Origin: PLA3 sp964592235
Lineage (GTDB): Bacteria > Planctomycetota > Phycisphaerae > UBA1845 > UTPLA1
Length of the DNA stretch: 64,000 nt
Assembly: GCA_964592235.1 (NCBI GenBank)
Contig: CAZQCF010000006.1
Location: 62,001 to 126,000 of the forward strand
Direction: 5' to 3'
The notes under the pieces were generated by a model that was given only the letters and a program-made list of their open reading frames with translations, had not been told where the DNA came from and did no database searches. Position numbers and translations under genes: made by a program. Numbering within the stretch: position 1 is the stretch's first letter; every line of letters starts with the position of its first letter. Shown here piece after piece: positions 54,030-61,638 of this stretch.

Positions 54030-55181
54030 ATGAGTTTTGAGCTATCGGAAGATCTCGCCGCGTTTCGCGACCTGACCCGCAAGTTCGCGCTGGAAGTCAT
54101 CGCACCCAATGCCCGTAAGTGGGACGAGGTGAAATGGCTGCCGAACGAAGTCATTGCGGAGATGGGGCGGATCGGCCTGCTCGGAGTCACGGTTCCGGAA
54201 GAATATGGCGGCTCGGGGCAGGGCCTGCTGGGCATGACGGTTGTGACGGAGGAGCTGGCCCGGTGGTGTGGCGGCACGGCGCTGTTCCTTGCAGCGCACG
54301 CCGGCTTGTGCGGCACGCACATCCGCCTCGCGGCAAACGAAAAGCAGAAGGCGCAGTGGCTGCCGAAGCTGGCAACGGGCGAAGTCATCGGTTCGTGGTG
54401 TTTGAGCGAGCCGGACTGCGGCACCGATGCCGAGGCGATGACGACGCGCGCCGAACGGACGAAGACCGGCTGGAAGTTGAACGGTCGCAAGTTCTGGATC
54501 ACGAACGGCAAGCGCGCCGGGGTGTTTGTGGTGACGGCGCGAACGGAGCCAAAGCGCGGCGCGCGGACGATTTCGGCGTTCATCGTCGAGGGGGATCGGC
54601 CGGGGCTGATCGTCGGCGAGCCGGAAGACAAGATGGGCATGCGCGCGAGCGACACGGTTCCGGTGAATTTCGAGAACTGCGAGATTCCCGAGGAGAACCT
54701 GTGCGGGAACTACAACGAGGGCTACGTGGACGCGTTGCGCGTGCTGGATCGCGGGCGATGCACAATCGGCTCGCTTTCGGTGGGGCTGGGTCGCGGATGC
54801 CTGGAGGAGGCGGTGAAGTACGCAGCCGAACGGAAGAGCTTCGGCGTGCCGCTTCATTCTCATCAGGCGATCGCGTTCAAGCTGGCGGACATGGAGACGC
54901 AGGTGGAGTCGGCGCGGCTGCTGGTTCGTCAGGCGGCGAGCACGCACGACGCCGGCCGGCCGGACAAGCGTTTGAGTTCCATTGCGAAGTTGTACGCATC
55001 GGAGATGGCGAGCCGCGTGGGGTGGGAATCGATTCAGATTCACGGCGGGGCGGGGTATGTGAAGGACGTCTGCGTAGAGCGGCTGGTGCGCGACAACAAG
55101 TTGTGTGAGATCGGCGAAGGGTCGAGCGAGGTCCAGCGGATGCTGATCGCGCGGGCGGAATTTCAGCGGCGCAGCGCGTGA
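54030..55181 (+). CDS. Acyl-CoA dehydrogenase
   Basis: A 383-aa FAD enzyme oxidising an acyl-CoA at C2-C3, passing electrons to electron-transfer flavoprotein. Family motifs: LLGVTVPEEYGGSGQGLLGM, SWCLSEPDCGTDAEAMTTRA, FWITNGKRAGVFVVTAR, RCTIGSLSVGLGRGCLEEAV, RKSFGVPLHSHQAIAFKLAD, and near the C-terminus IQIHGGAGYVKDVCVERLVR followed by DNKLCEIGEGSSEVQRM, where GEG holds the catalytic Glu position. ATG 54030 is chosen over GTG 54021. It is followed 64 bp later by a second acyl-CoA dehydrogenase, probably in one operon. Confidence 0.93.
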   Translation: MSFELSEDLAAFRDLTRKFALEVIAPNARKWDEVKWLPNEVIAEMGRIGLLGVTVPEEYGGSGQGLLGMTVVTEELARWCGGTALFLAAHAGLCGTHIRLAANEKQKAQWLPKLATGEVIGSWCLSEPDCGTDAEAMTTRAERTKTGWKLNGRKFWITNGKRAGVFVVTARTEPKRGARTISAFIVEGDRPGLIVGEPEDKMGMRASDTVPVNFENCEIPEENLCGNYNEGYVDALRVLDRGRCTIGSLSVGLGRGCLEEAVKYAAERKSFGVPLHSHQAIAFKLADMETQVESARLLVRQAASTHDAGRPDKRLSSIAKLYASEMASRVGWESIQIHGGAGYVKDVCVERLVRDNKLCEIGEGSSEVQRMLIARAEFQRRSA

Positions 55182-55245
55182 AGGGCGCGAAGCGAGTTCA
55201 GCGTTCAAGCGTAGCGGGATTGGATTAACAAGAGTGCAGGGCGGC

Positions 55246-56442
55246 ATGAGCGACACCATGACATCACCAGGCCCCATCGGGTTCGGCTACGAGTTGGATG
55301 AAGATCACGCGATGCTCCGCGAGAGCATTCGCGATTTCGCGCGGAGCGTGGTCGCGCCGGGAGCGATGGAGCGCGACATCAAGGGCGAGTTTCCGCGCGA
55401 GATTATCAAGCAGCTCGGCGAAATGGGGTACCAGGGCATCTGCATCCCGGAACAGTACGGCGGCCCCGGGCTGGACGCGCTGGCCTCGGCGATCGTGGTG
55501 GAAGAGTTGTCGTATGCCGATGCGTCGGTGGGCGTCATCAACAGCGTGCAGAACTCGCTGGTGATCGACCCGATCCTGAAGTTTGGCACCGAGGCGCAGA
55601 AGAAGGCCTGGCTGCCGAAGATGGCGTCGGGCGAGTGGCTGAATTGTTTTTCGTTGAGCGAGGCGGGCAGCGGGTCGGACGCAGGCGCGATGACGTGCCG
55701 GGCCGAGCTGAAGGGCAACGAGTGGGTCATCAACGGCACGAAGATGTGGGTGACCAACGGCGCCGAGGCCGACGTGATCCTGTTGTTTGTGCGGACGGAA
55801 GAGGGCGATCGGCGCAACGCGAGCTGCCTGCTGGTGCCGAAGACCACGCCGGGCGTGACGGTCGGCAAGCATGAAGACAAACTGGGTATTCGCGGCAGCA
55901 GCACGACGGAATTGATTTTCGAGAATGCGAAAGTGCCTGCGGGGAACCTGGTCGGCGAGCGCGGAGGCGGTTTGAAAATCGCGCTCACGGCGATTGACGG
56001 CGGCCGGCTGGGGATCGCGGCGCAGGCGCTGGGTATCGCGCAAGCGGCGCTGGACCGCTCAACGGACTATGCCTTGGCGCGGCGGCAATTCGGCAAGAGT
56101 CTATCGGAGTTTCAGGCCATCCAGTGGAAGATCGCCGATATGGCCGTGCGAATCGAGGCGTCGCGCGTGCTGCTGTACAAGGGCTGCTGGTTGAAGGCAC
56201 AGGGGATGCATTCGCTGCACATCCCGGCGATGGCCAAGGTATTCGCCTCGGAAACGGCAACGTTCTGCGCGAATCACGCCATTCAGATCTTCGGCGGCAT
56301 GGGCTACTGCCGCGAGAGCGAGGTCGAGCGCTACCTGCGCGACGCGAAGATCACCGAGATTTACGAAGGCACAAGCGAGATGCAGCGCATGACGATCGCG
56401 GAGAGCCTGATCCGCGAACCGCAGCGGGTCTCGGCGATCTGA
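55246..56442 (+). CDS. Acyl-CoA dehydrogenase (short/branched-chain type)
   Basis: A 398-aa FAD-dependent acyl-CoA dehydrogenase. Motifs: GICIPEQYGGPGLDALASAI, FSLSEAGSGSDAGAMTCRAE, INGTKMWVTNGAEADVILLF, DGGRLGIAAQALGIAQAALD, RRQFGKSLSEFQAIQWKIAD and IQIFGGMGYCRESEVERYLR followed by DAKITEIYEGTSEMQR, where the Glu of YEGT is the catalytic base of short-chain enzymes. ATG 55246 is preferred to GTG 55234. Together with the thiolase downstream it suggests short or branched acyl-CoA catabolism; the exact chain length is not readable from sequence. Confidence 0.94.
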   Translation: MSDTMTSPGPIGFGYELDEDHAMLRESIRDFARSVVAPGAMERDIKGEFPREIIKQLGEMGYQGICIPEQYGGPGLDALASAIVVEELSYADASVGVINSVQNSLVIDPILKFGTEAQKKAWLPKMASGEWLNCFSLSEAGSGSDAGAMTCRAELKGNEWVINGTKMWVTNGAEADVILLFVRTEEGDRRNASCLLVPKTTPGVTVGKHEDKLGIRGSSTTELIFENAKVPAGNLVGERGGGLKIALTAIDGGRLGIAAQALGIAQAALDRSTDYALARRQFGKSLSEFQAIQWKIADMAVRIEASRVLLYKGCWLKAQGMHSLHIPAMAKVFASETATFCANHAIQIFGGMGYCRESEVERYLRDAKITEIYEGTSEMQRMTIAESLIREPQRVSAI

Positions 56443-56586
56443 CCGGCCGCTCCCCGGTCGCTGCGATTTCGCACTCGCACGAAGAATCGATGGCATGGCG
56501 CCTTGGACCGTCGTGCCGATAATTTCCTTGGAATCGGCACAATCCGTGCGATCAGGCCGTGCCCGCTCTGCCGTTATCCAATCCTG

Positions 56587-56616
56587 TTGTTGCGGTTGCA
56601 CAAATACCGTTATAAT
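56587..56616 (+). promoter_or_regulatory. Promoter of the thiolase gene
   Basis: TTGTTG (56587-56592), an 18-bp spacer and TATAAT (56611-56616), about 90 bp before the ATG. Confidence 0.65.
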
Positions 56617-56704
56617 TCGATGAAGGCGGGCAGGGTTGCCCCCCAAGGCATGACCGCGACGGCCACAGGGAGGATTCCACGGCCGCCGCTACCGGGGATT
56701 ATTC

Positions 56705-57886
56705 ATGACACGCAGCGTGATTGTTGAAGCACGTCGCAGCCCGATGGGTAAGTTTTTGGGGACGCTAAGCTCGCTTGCCGCGACGGACATCGGGGCACAA
56801 GTGGCGAAGGCGACGCTTGAGGCGATCAAGTGTCCGGTCGGCGCCGTGGATTGGGCCTTGATCGGTCAGGTGCTTCAGGCCGGCGCGGGGCAGAATCCGG
56901 CACGGCAGGTCGCGCTCAAGGCGGGCTTGCCGGAAACGATTACGGCGGTGACAGTCAATCAGGTTTGCGGATCGGGCATGCGCGCGGCGATGAACGCCGA
57001 CAACAACATTCGCCTCGGCGAAGCGACGACGATCCTGACGGGCGGCATTGAGAGCATGTCGAACGCGCCGTATTACGTGCGTGGCACGCGGACCGGCGCG
57101 GTGAAGTTCGGGCACATGTCGATGGAAGACGGCATGGTGTCCGACGGCCTGACCTGCCCGTTTGAGAAGTGGGGCATGGGGAACGCGGCCGAATACACGG
57201 CGCGGAAATACGGCGTCAGCCGCGACGATCAGGACGCGTTCTCGCTGGAGAGCCATCGCCGCGCGGCGGCTGCTGCCAAGGCGGGTCACTTCAAGCGAAC
57301 GATCGCCGCGATTGAGGTTCCGGGTCGCAAGGGGCCGACGGTGCTGGCCGAAGATGAGTCGATCCGGCCGGAGGTGACGCTCGACGATCTTAAGAAGCTC
57401 AAGCCCGCATTCGAGAAAGACGGAACGATCACGGCGGGCAATTCGTCGCAACTGACCGATGGAGCGGCGATGGCGCTGATCACGTCGGAGGCCGAAGCGA
57501 GCAAGCGCGGCTGGCCGGTGCGGGCGCGAATCGTGGCGCACACGACGTTCGGCGTGGCGCCGAAAGAGCTGTTCATCGCGCCGGTGGGGGCGGTTCGCGG
57601 GGCGGTGGAGAAGGCCGGCTGGAAGATGAAGGACGTTGATTTGTTCGAGATCAACGAGGCATTCGCGGCGCAGATGCTGGCGTGCATGCGGCAGTTGGAG
57701 ATTCCGCACGAGAAAGTCAACGTACTGGGTGGGGCGATCGCGCTGGGGCACCCGATCGGCTGCAGCGGGACGCGGGTGATCGTGACGCTGATCAACGCGC
57801 TGGAAGTGCTGGGGCTGAAGCGCGGCGTTGCGTCACTTTGCCTAGGCGGCGGGAACGCGGTGGCGATGGCCATCGAGGTGCCGTAA
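56705..57886 (+). CDS. Acetyl-CoA acetyltransferase (thiolase)
   Basis: A 393-aa thiolase condensing two acetyl-CoA or cleaving acetoacetyl-CoA. Catalytic residues are in their usual motifs: nucleophilic Cys in TVNQVCGSGMRAAM, then LTGGIESMSNAPYYV, NEAFAAQMLA, His in LGGAIALGHPIGCSGTRVIV, and the second Cys in ASLCLGGGNAVAMAIE. Length matches the family. It has its own promoter and ends adjacent to the convergent membrane protein gene, with no gap between stop codons. It could serve either degradation (with the dehydrogenases upstream) or acetoacetyl-CoA formation. Confidence 0.95.
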   Translation: MTRSVIVEARRSPMGKFLGTLSSLAATDIGAQVAKATLEAIKCPVGAVDWALIGQVLQAGAGQNPARQVALKAGLPETITAVTVNQVCGSGMRAAMNADNNIRLGEATTILTGGIESMSNAPYYVRGTRTGAVKFGHMSMEDGMVSDGLTCPFEKWGMGNAAEYTARKYGVSRDDQDAFSLESHRRAAAAAKAGHFKRTIAAIEVPGRKGPTVLAEDESIRPEVTLDDLKKLKPAFEKDGTITAGNSSQLTDGAAMALITSEAEASKRGWPVRARIVAHTTFGVAPKELFIAPVGAVRGAVEKAGWKMKDVDLFEINEAFAAQMLACMRQLEIPHEKVNVLGGAIALGHPIGCSGTRVIVTLINALEVLGLKRGVASLCLGGGNAVAMAIEVP

Positions 57887-59671
57887 TCACGGCACCCTCT
57901 TTGCCGCCTCATTGCGACGGCCTGATTCGCCGGTCACGACGTGCAGGCTGGGATCGTCCAGCGGTCGTGCGAATCGGAAGCTTAGTTCCGTTATCTGGTT
58001 TTCCTTCACCCCGGTGATTTCCACCGTGAATTCGGGCAGATCGAACCGCGCGCCGATCCGCGGCGACCAGCCCGCGCCGAGCATCCGCGCGGCCAGGGCG
58101 GCGTCGAGCAGCGACGGGCGTGGCATCCAATATCGATAGAGCCAGGAGCTTTCGTTCCAGGCTCGGTCGGTCGCGTCCTGATCGAGCGCGACGCGCAGGG
58201 TGTGGGCATCGACGCGGTCGATCTTCGATCGCGCGTCGGCGGCGTGCAGGAAATGCAGCGCGACGCTGCGCCGGCCGGTGAGGAATTGCAGGCGATCTCC
58301 GGCGGCGAGCCACTCCAGGTCGATCTGCGGCGCGGGGACGATCAGTGTGTCGCCGTCGCGCAGGGGAGACGCGAGCGAGGCGACGCGTGTCTGGATATGC
58401 GATTGGGCCTGCCGCTCGGCGTGCATGGAGACGACAACAATGCCGACGGCCGCTGCCATGCCGATGCCGCCGTTGGAGAAGAGCAGATGGTGGCGAAGCA
58501 TGAGGGAGGGCGGGCGCGGCCCGTTTGACGCGGCGGATTCCTTCGGCAGGAGCAGATGCGCGAGGAAGTAGGCCCAGCCCGGGGTGGCGAGGCAAAGGGC
58601 GCGGGCCTCGGGGGCGGTGAGCAGGGCGATCGCGCCGAAGGCGACAGCCCAGCAAAGGAAGAACCGGGCGGCCGGGTCCGCGGCGAGCATGCAGCGGACG
58701 TGCGGCGCGATGAGGTAAAGAGTGATGACGCATCCGGCGGTGAGAGGGAGGATGGTATCCCACCCGCGATCGGTGAGGAGGTTGATCGGGGCGCCGAGCA
58801 TCCAGAGTGACAGATAAAAGACACTACTGCGGGGCGCAGCGGCGAACAGGGCGGTCCGTGAACCGGCCCCGGCGCGTGTGCTGACGTAGTAAGCCATGTA
58901 CGCGACGAGAAGGGCCAGCGTCAGTGCGAGCATTCCCGCGAGCAGGCGGGGCTGCGGGGTCTGGTCGCGGCGAGTTCGCCGCCAGAGATCGAACAGGACG
59001 ATCGTGCCCGCCCAGCCGATGGCGATCTCCTTGCTAAGCAGCGCGGCGGAGAAGCCGAGGCCGGCTGCGAAGATCGCCCACCCCGTGCGAGCGGGCTTTC
59101 GCGCGGCCGACGGCGCGATCAGGGGTGCGAAGGCGTGCGCGGCGATGCATGCGCCGATGAGCACGAACAGATCGCTGCGGTTGCTGATGAATGTGGCGGG
59201 TTGGGCGGCGGCCTGCGAGACGCCGAACATCATCGTTGCGAGGCCGGCGCGCAGGGGATCGACGCCCATTCGCAGAAATAGTCGATGCAACAGGACCAAC
59301 GCGGCGACGAACACGGCGAGGCTCATGAGGCGGTGCGCCCAGGGCCTGCGTCCAAATAGCTTCATGTCGAGATAGAACGCGTCTTCGGCGAGCGGGCGGA
59401 AGAAATCGGCGCGCCCGTCGGCCGGTGACCACCACGGATACGATCCGGCGCGCCGGAGCTGTTGCCAATCGTCTGTATTGGAGGCGAACCGGAACAAAGC
59501 GGGGTCGCTCGACTCACCGGCGAGGTAGCGCTCGGCCTTGAGCACGATGTTCAGGTCGTCGAAGCAGAACGGCCCGGTGAGCGACCAGACGTGCAGCAGC
59601 AGGGGCAGGCCGATCCAAGCGAGGGGGCGGGCGGCATGCCGCCGCAGGTTGTCGAACTGTTTTTCAAGCAG
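57887..59671 (-). CDS. Polytopic glycosyltransferase-like membrane protein; unusual start
   Basis: About 595 aa if a CTG at 59671 is the start. It has many helices (LMSLAVFVAALVLLHRLFLR; WAIFAAGLGFSAALLSKEIA; LFDLWRR) and the region FISNRSDLFVLIGACIAAHA, as in O-mannosyltransferase/TMTC-like proteins, followed by a soluble C-terminal domain. Upstream of the first standard start (GTG 59545) the frame continues open and encodes a convincing helix and acidic motif (LAWIGLPLLLHVWSLTGPF then CFDDLNIV), but no ATG, GTG or TTG occurs in it, so a CTG start or a frameshift is suggested. It overlaps the upstream glycosyltransferase by 8 bp. Confidence 0.65.
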   Translation of the reverse strand: MLEKQFDNLRRHAARPLAWIGLPLLLHVWSLTGPFCFDDLNIVLKAERYLAGESSDPALFRFASNTDDWQQLRRAGSYPWWSPADGRADFFRPLAEDAFYLDMKLFGRRPWAHRLMSLAVFVAALVLLHRLFLRMGVDPLRAGLATMMFGVSQAAAQPATFISNRSDLFVLIGACIAAHAFAPLIAPSAARKPARTGWAIFAAGLGFSAALLSKEIAIGWAGTIVLFDLWRRTRRDQTPQPRLLAGMLALTLALLVAYMAYYVSTRAGAGSRTALFAAAPRSSVFYLSLWMLGAPINLLTDRGWDTILPLTAGCVITLYLIAPHVRCMLAADPAARFFLCWAVAFGAIALLTAPEARALCLATPGWAYFLAHLLLPKESAASNGPRPPSLMLRHHLLFSNGGIGMAAAVGIVVVSMHAERQAQSHIQTRVASLASPLRDGDTLIVPAPQIDLEWLAAGDRLQFLTGRRSVALHFLHAADARSKIDRVDAHTLRVALDQDATDRAWNESSWLYRYWMPRPSLLDAALAARMLGAGWSPRIGARFDLPEFTVEITGVKENQITELSFRFARPLDDPSLHVVTGESGRRNEAAKRVP

Positions 59672-61010
59672 GGCTGCGTTCGTAGGAGGTCCCTCGCCAG
59701 GTGATGCGCGCGCCGCGCAGGAGATGCACGGCTGCTCGCAGGCAAATGTATGTCATCATCAGGGTTCCCAGCGGGTGCAGCCACACGGCCGCGCCGCCGG
59801 TTCCGGCCGTGCGATGGACGACGCGAATGAGCGCGGTGGAGACGATCAGATGCAGCCCGGCGATGCCGGCGAGCAGGCCGCCGTGCGGGATGGTCGCCCC
59901 GCGCGCCGCGGCGATGCCGACCGCCCCCAGCAGGAGAATCGGCAGCACCGAGACGAAGAACATGGAATTGATGGTGATGAGAATGCGCGGGATGGACTTC
60001 AATCCGCCCACGAGCGTTCGCGTGATGCCGTGAATGGTGCGCTTGAGCGTGCCGTAGTGTCGCTGGCTGAACAGTTCGGGCACCATGACGAAGCTGACGC
60101 GCTGGCCGGCGCGCTTGGCGATGCGGATCAGCTCGCTGTCTTCGTCGTAGATGTTGATGACCGCGCGATGGCCACCGATGGCGTGGTAAGCCGACGCGCG
60201 GCAGACCATGAGTGCCGAGCCGACGGCATTGGGCCATTTCGGATCGCTGATCTTGCGCGGGTCGTACCAGGCGAACGTGATCGCGCCGAGCAGCGGCACG
60301 AGCAGCTTCTCCCAGAAGCGCGAAATCTCCGGGCGGCCCATCGTGGCGACCCAGTCGAGATTGTGCTGCAGCAGGTGATGCGTCAGCGTGCGCAGGCAGT
60401 GCGGCTCAAGATGCAGATCGCTGTCAACAAACGCCAGCACGTCGCCGCGAAGCTGCGGGGCAAGCGCGTGCAGCGCGTGCGGCTTGCCGTACAGGCCTTC
60501 GGGCAATTCGCGAATGTCCAGCCGCTGCACGTGCGGGTGCGCGTCCTGCACGGCCTGCACCGCGGCGGCGGTGTCGTCAGTCGAGCGATCGTTCACGACG
60601 AGCAGTCGCGGCCGGCCGTCGGGGGGCGTGTCGGCGGAGGATGGCGCGCCGACAGGAGTCGCGCGATAGTCCTGCTGAAGGACGGATTGGAGGCAGGCGG
60701 CGATCGTGGCGGCTTCATCCTTCACGGGGACGAGCACGTCCATAGTGGGCCAGTCGCGCCCGTTGCGAGGTGCGGCGGCGATCTGCTGCTGGTTGCGAAG
60801 GAGGAAGATCGTGCTGAAGAGGCTGTAGGTGAGCCACAGCACGCCGCCGAGGTAGAGGAGGATCAGGATGAAGAGGGCATCGTCCAAGTGCGGGTCTGCC
60901 TCGGTCTGGCTCGTTCGGCGGCGGTAACCATCTACCAGCAACGTGCCGCCAACCCGCAGTGCGTCCCAGCGAGCAGACGGGTCGGCGCAGCGGCATCGAC
61001 CGCCGGGCAT
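59664..61010 (-). CDS. Family 2 membrane glycosyltransferase
   Basis: A 448-aa GT-A glycosyltransferase with membrane segments. An N-terminal helix (LFILILLYLGGVLWLTYSLF) precedes the GT2 domain: DVLVPVKDEAATIAACLQSV, RLLVVNDRSTDDTAAAV, EGLYGKPHALH, VLAFVDSDLHLEPHCL (DxD-like), a later NIYDEDSELIR acidic motif and RTIHGITRTL; three C-terminal helices follow. It resembles hopanoid-associated HpnB-like glycosyltransferases, but I do not claim that function. The start at 61010 fits the promoter at 61025-61053, with a leader of about 8 nt. The next gene overlaps its end, so they form an operon. Confidence 0.82.
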   Translation of the reverse strand: MPGGRCRCADPSARWDALRVGGTLLVDGYRRRTSQTEADPHLDDALFILILLYLGGVLWLTYSLFSTIFLLRNQQQIAAAPRNGRDWPTMDVLVPVKDEAATIAACLQSVLQQDYRATPVGAPSSADTPPDGRPRLLVVNDRSTDDTAAAVQAVQDAHPHVQRLDIRELPEGLYGKPHALHALAPQLRGDVLAFVDSDLHLEPHCLRTLTHHLLQHNLDWVATMGRPEISRFWEKLLVPLLGAITFAWYDPRKISDPKWPNAVGSALMVCRASAYHAIGGHRAVINIYDEDSELIRIAKRAGQRVSFVMVPELFSQRHYGTLKRTIHGITRTLVGGLKSIPRILITINSMFFVSVLPILLLGAVGIAAARGATIPHGGLLAGIAGLHLIVSTALIRVVHRTAGTGGAAVWLHPLGTLMMTYICLRAAVHLLRGARITWRGTSYERSPA

Positions 61011-61024
61011 GTTTGCGGCGAGCT

Positions 61025-61053
61025 AGGCTATGAATCACAGGGGCAGATGTCAA
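61025..61053 (-). promoter_or_regulatory. Promoter of the glycosyltransferase operon
   Basis: On the minus strand a consensus TTGACA (61053-61048), a 17-bp spacer and TAGCCT (61030-61025). The ATG follows 14 nt after the -10. Confidence 0.65.
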
Positions 61054-61164
61054 CGCGACAAGGGCGGGGGAAGTCCGCATTCGGTGATCTGGGCAAGACA
61101 ACGGCGCCAGGGGCTTGCGAGAGGTTTCCTTGCTCGGGGCGTTGTTTCGATTAACATGGACGCA

Positions 61165-61197
61165 GCTACGGGGCGTAGCTCAGCCTGGTCTAGAGCG
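61165..61197 (+). pseudogene. 5' fragment of tRNA-Pro (33-bp direct repeat)
   Basis: Thirty-three bases are identical to the start of the tRNA-Pro gene at 61559-61591, covering the acceptor 5' strand, D-arm and first base after it. The rest does not fold: a 5-bp stem with a 4-nt loop replaces the anticodon arm and there is no T-arm. It is a broken copy or the left junction of an insertion. Confidence 0.7.
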
Positions 61198-61249
61198 GTC
61201 GCCGCGGCGACAGGTCGCTGGGTGAGGCGCATTGATTCATCCCGCGCGT

Positions 61250-61543
61250 ATGCCTTCGCAATACCATGTCTATGTGTTACGCAGCGCCGTGACGGGGCGT
61301 TTCTACACGGGTTTGACGAGCGACTTAAGTGATCGGCTTATGCGTCACAACGCGGGTCGGTCAGCTGCCACGCGGCACGGAATCCCGTGGACGCTGGTGT
61401 ATCACGAGAGGTATTCGACACGGGCGAAAGCGATCCACCGCGAGCGTTATTTCAAAAGCGGCAAGGGTCGAGACGAATTGAGCAGGCTGCTGGCCGCCCA
61501 AGCCGAGCCGGATTCCGCGAACTTGCCCCAGCCCGCCAATTGA
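61250..61543 (+). CDS. GIY-YIG nuclease family protein
   Basis: A 97-aa stand-alone GIY-YIG domain (UPF0213-like). Motifs: YHVYVLRSAVTGRFYTGLTS (the GIY...YIG equivalents VYV and YTG), the Arg helix (DLSDRLMRHNAGRSAATRHG), WTLVYHERYSTRAKAIHRER and a C-terminal RYFKSGKGRDELSRLL with the conserved Glu/Arg helix. ATG 61250 is chosen; a TTG at 61232 would extend it. The gene fills most of a 394-bp segment bounded by 33-bp direct repeats of the tRNA-Pro 5' half. A homing-like role is inferred from that position; stand-alone members may instead act in repair. Confidence 0.87.
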   Translation: MPSQYHVYVLRSAVTGRFYTGLTSDLSDRLMRHNAGRSAATRHGIPWTLVYHERYSTRAKAIHRERYFKSGKGRDELSRLLAAQAEPDSANLPQPAN

Positions 61544-61550
61544 TTATGAT
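61523..61550 (+). promoter_or_regulatory. Promoter of tRNA-Pro
   Basis: TTGCCC (61523-61528), a 16-bp spacer and TATGAT (61545-61550), ending 12 bp before the tRNA and overlapping the end of the GIY-YIG gene. Confidence 0.5.
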
Positions 61551-61562
61551 ATTCGCTCGCTA

Positions 61563-61638
61563 CGGGGCGTAGCTCAGCCTGGTCTAGAGCGTCTGCATGG
61601 GGTGCAGAAGGTCGCTAGTTCGAATCTAGTCGCCCCGA
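61563..61638 (+). tRNA. tRNA-Pro (anticodon GGG)
   Basis: A complete 76-nt cloverleaf: acceptor CGGGGCG paired with CGCCCCG, D-arm GCTC...GAGC, anticodon stem TCTGC/GCAGA with loop ATGGGGT (anticodon GGG), variable AGGTC, T-arm GCTAG-TTCGAAT-CTAGT (one G-T pair), discriminator A. CCA is not encoded. Its last 13 bases overlap the end of the serine recombinase gene on the other strand. Confidence 0.93.

Noticed and set aside
61165..61240. A second functional tRNA-Pro
   Set aside because: Only the first 33 bases match. The anticodon arm and T-arm do not fold, so it is a fragment.
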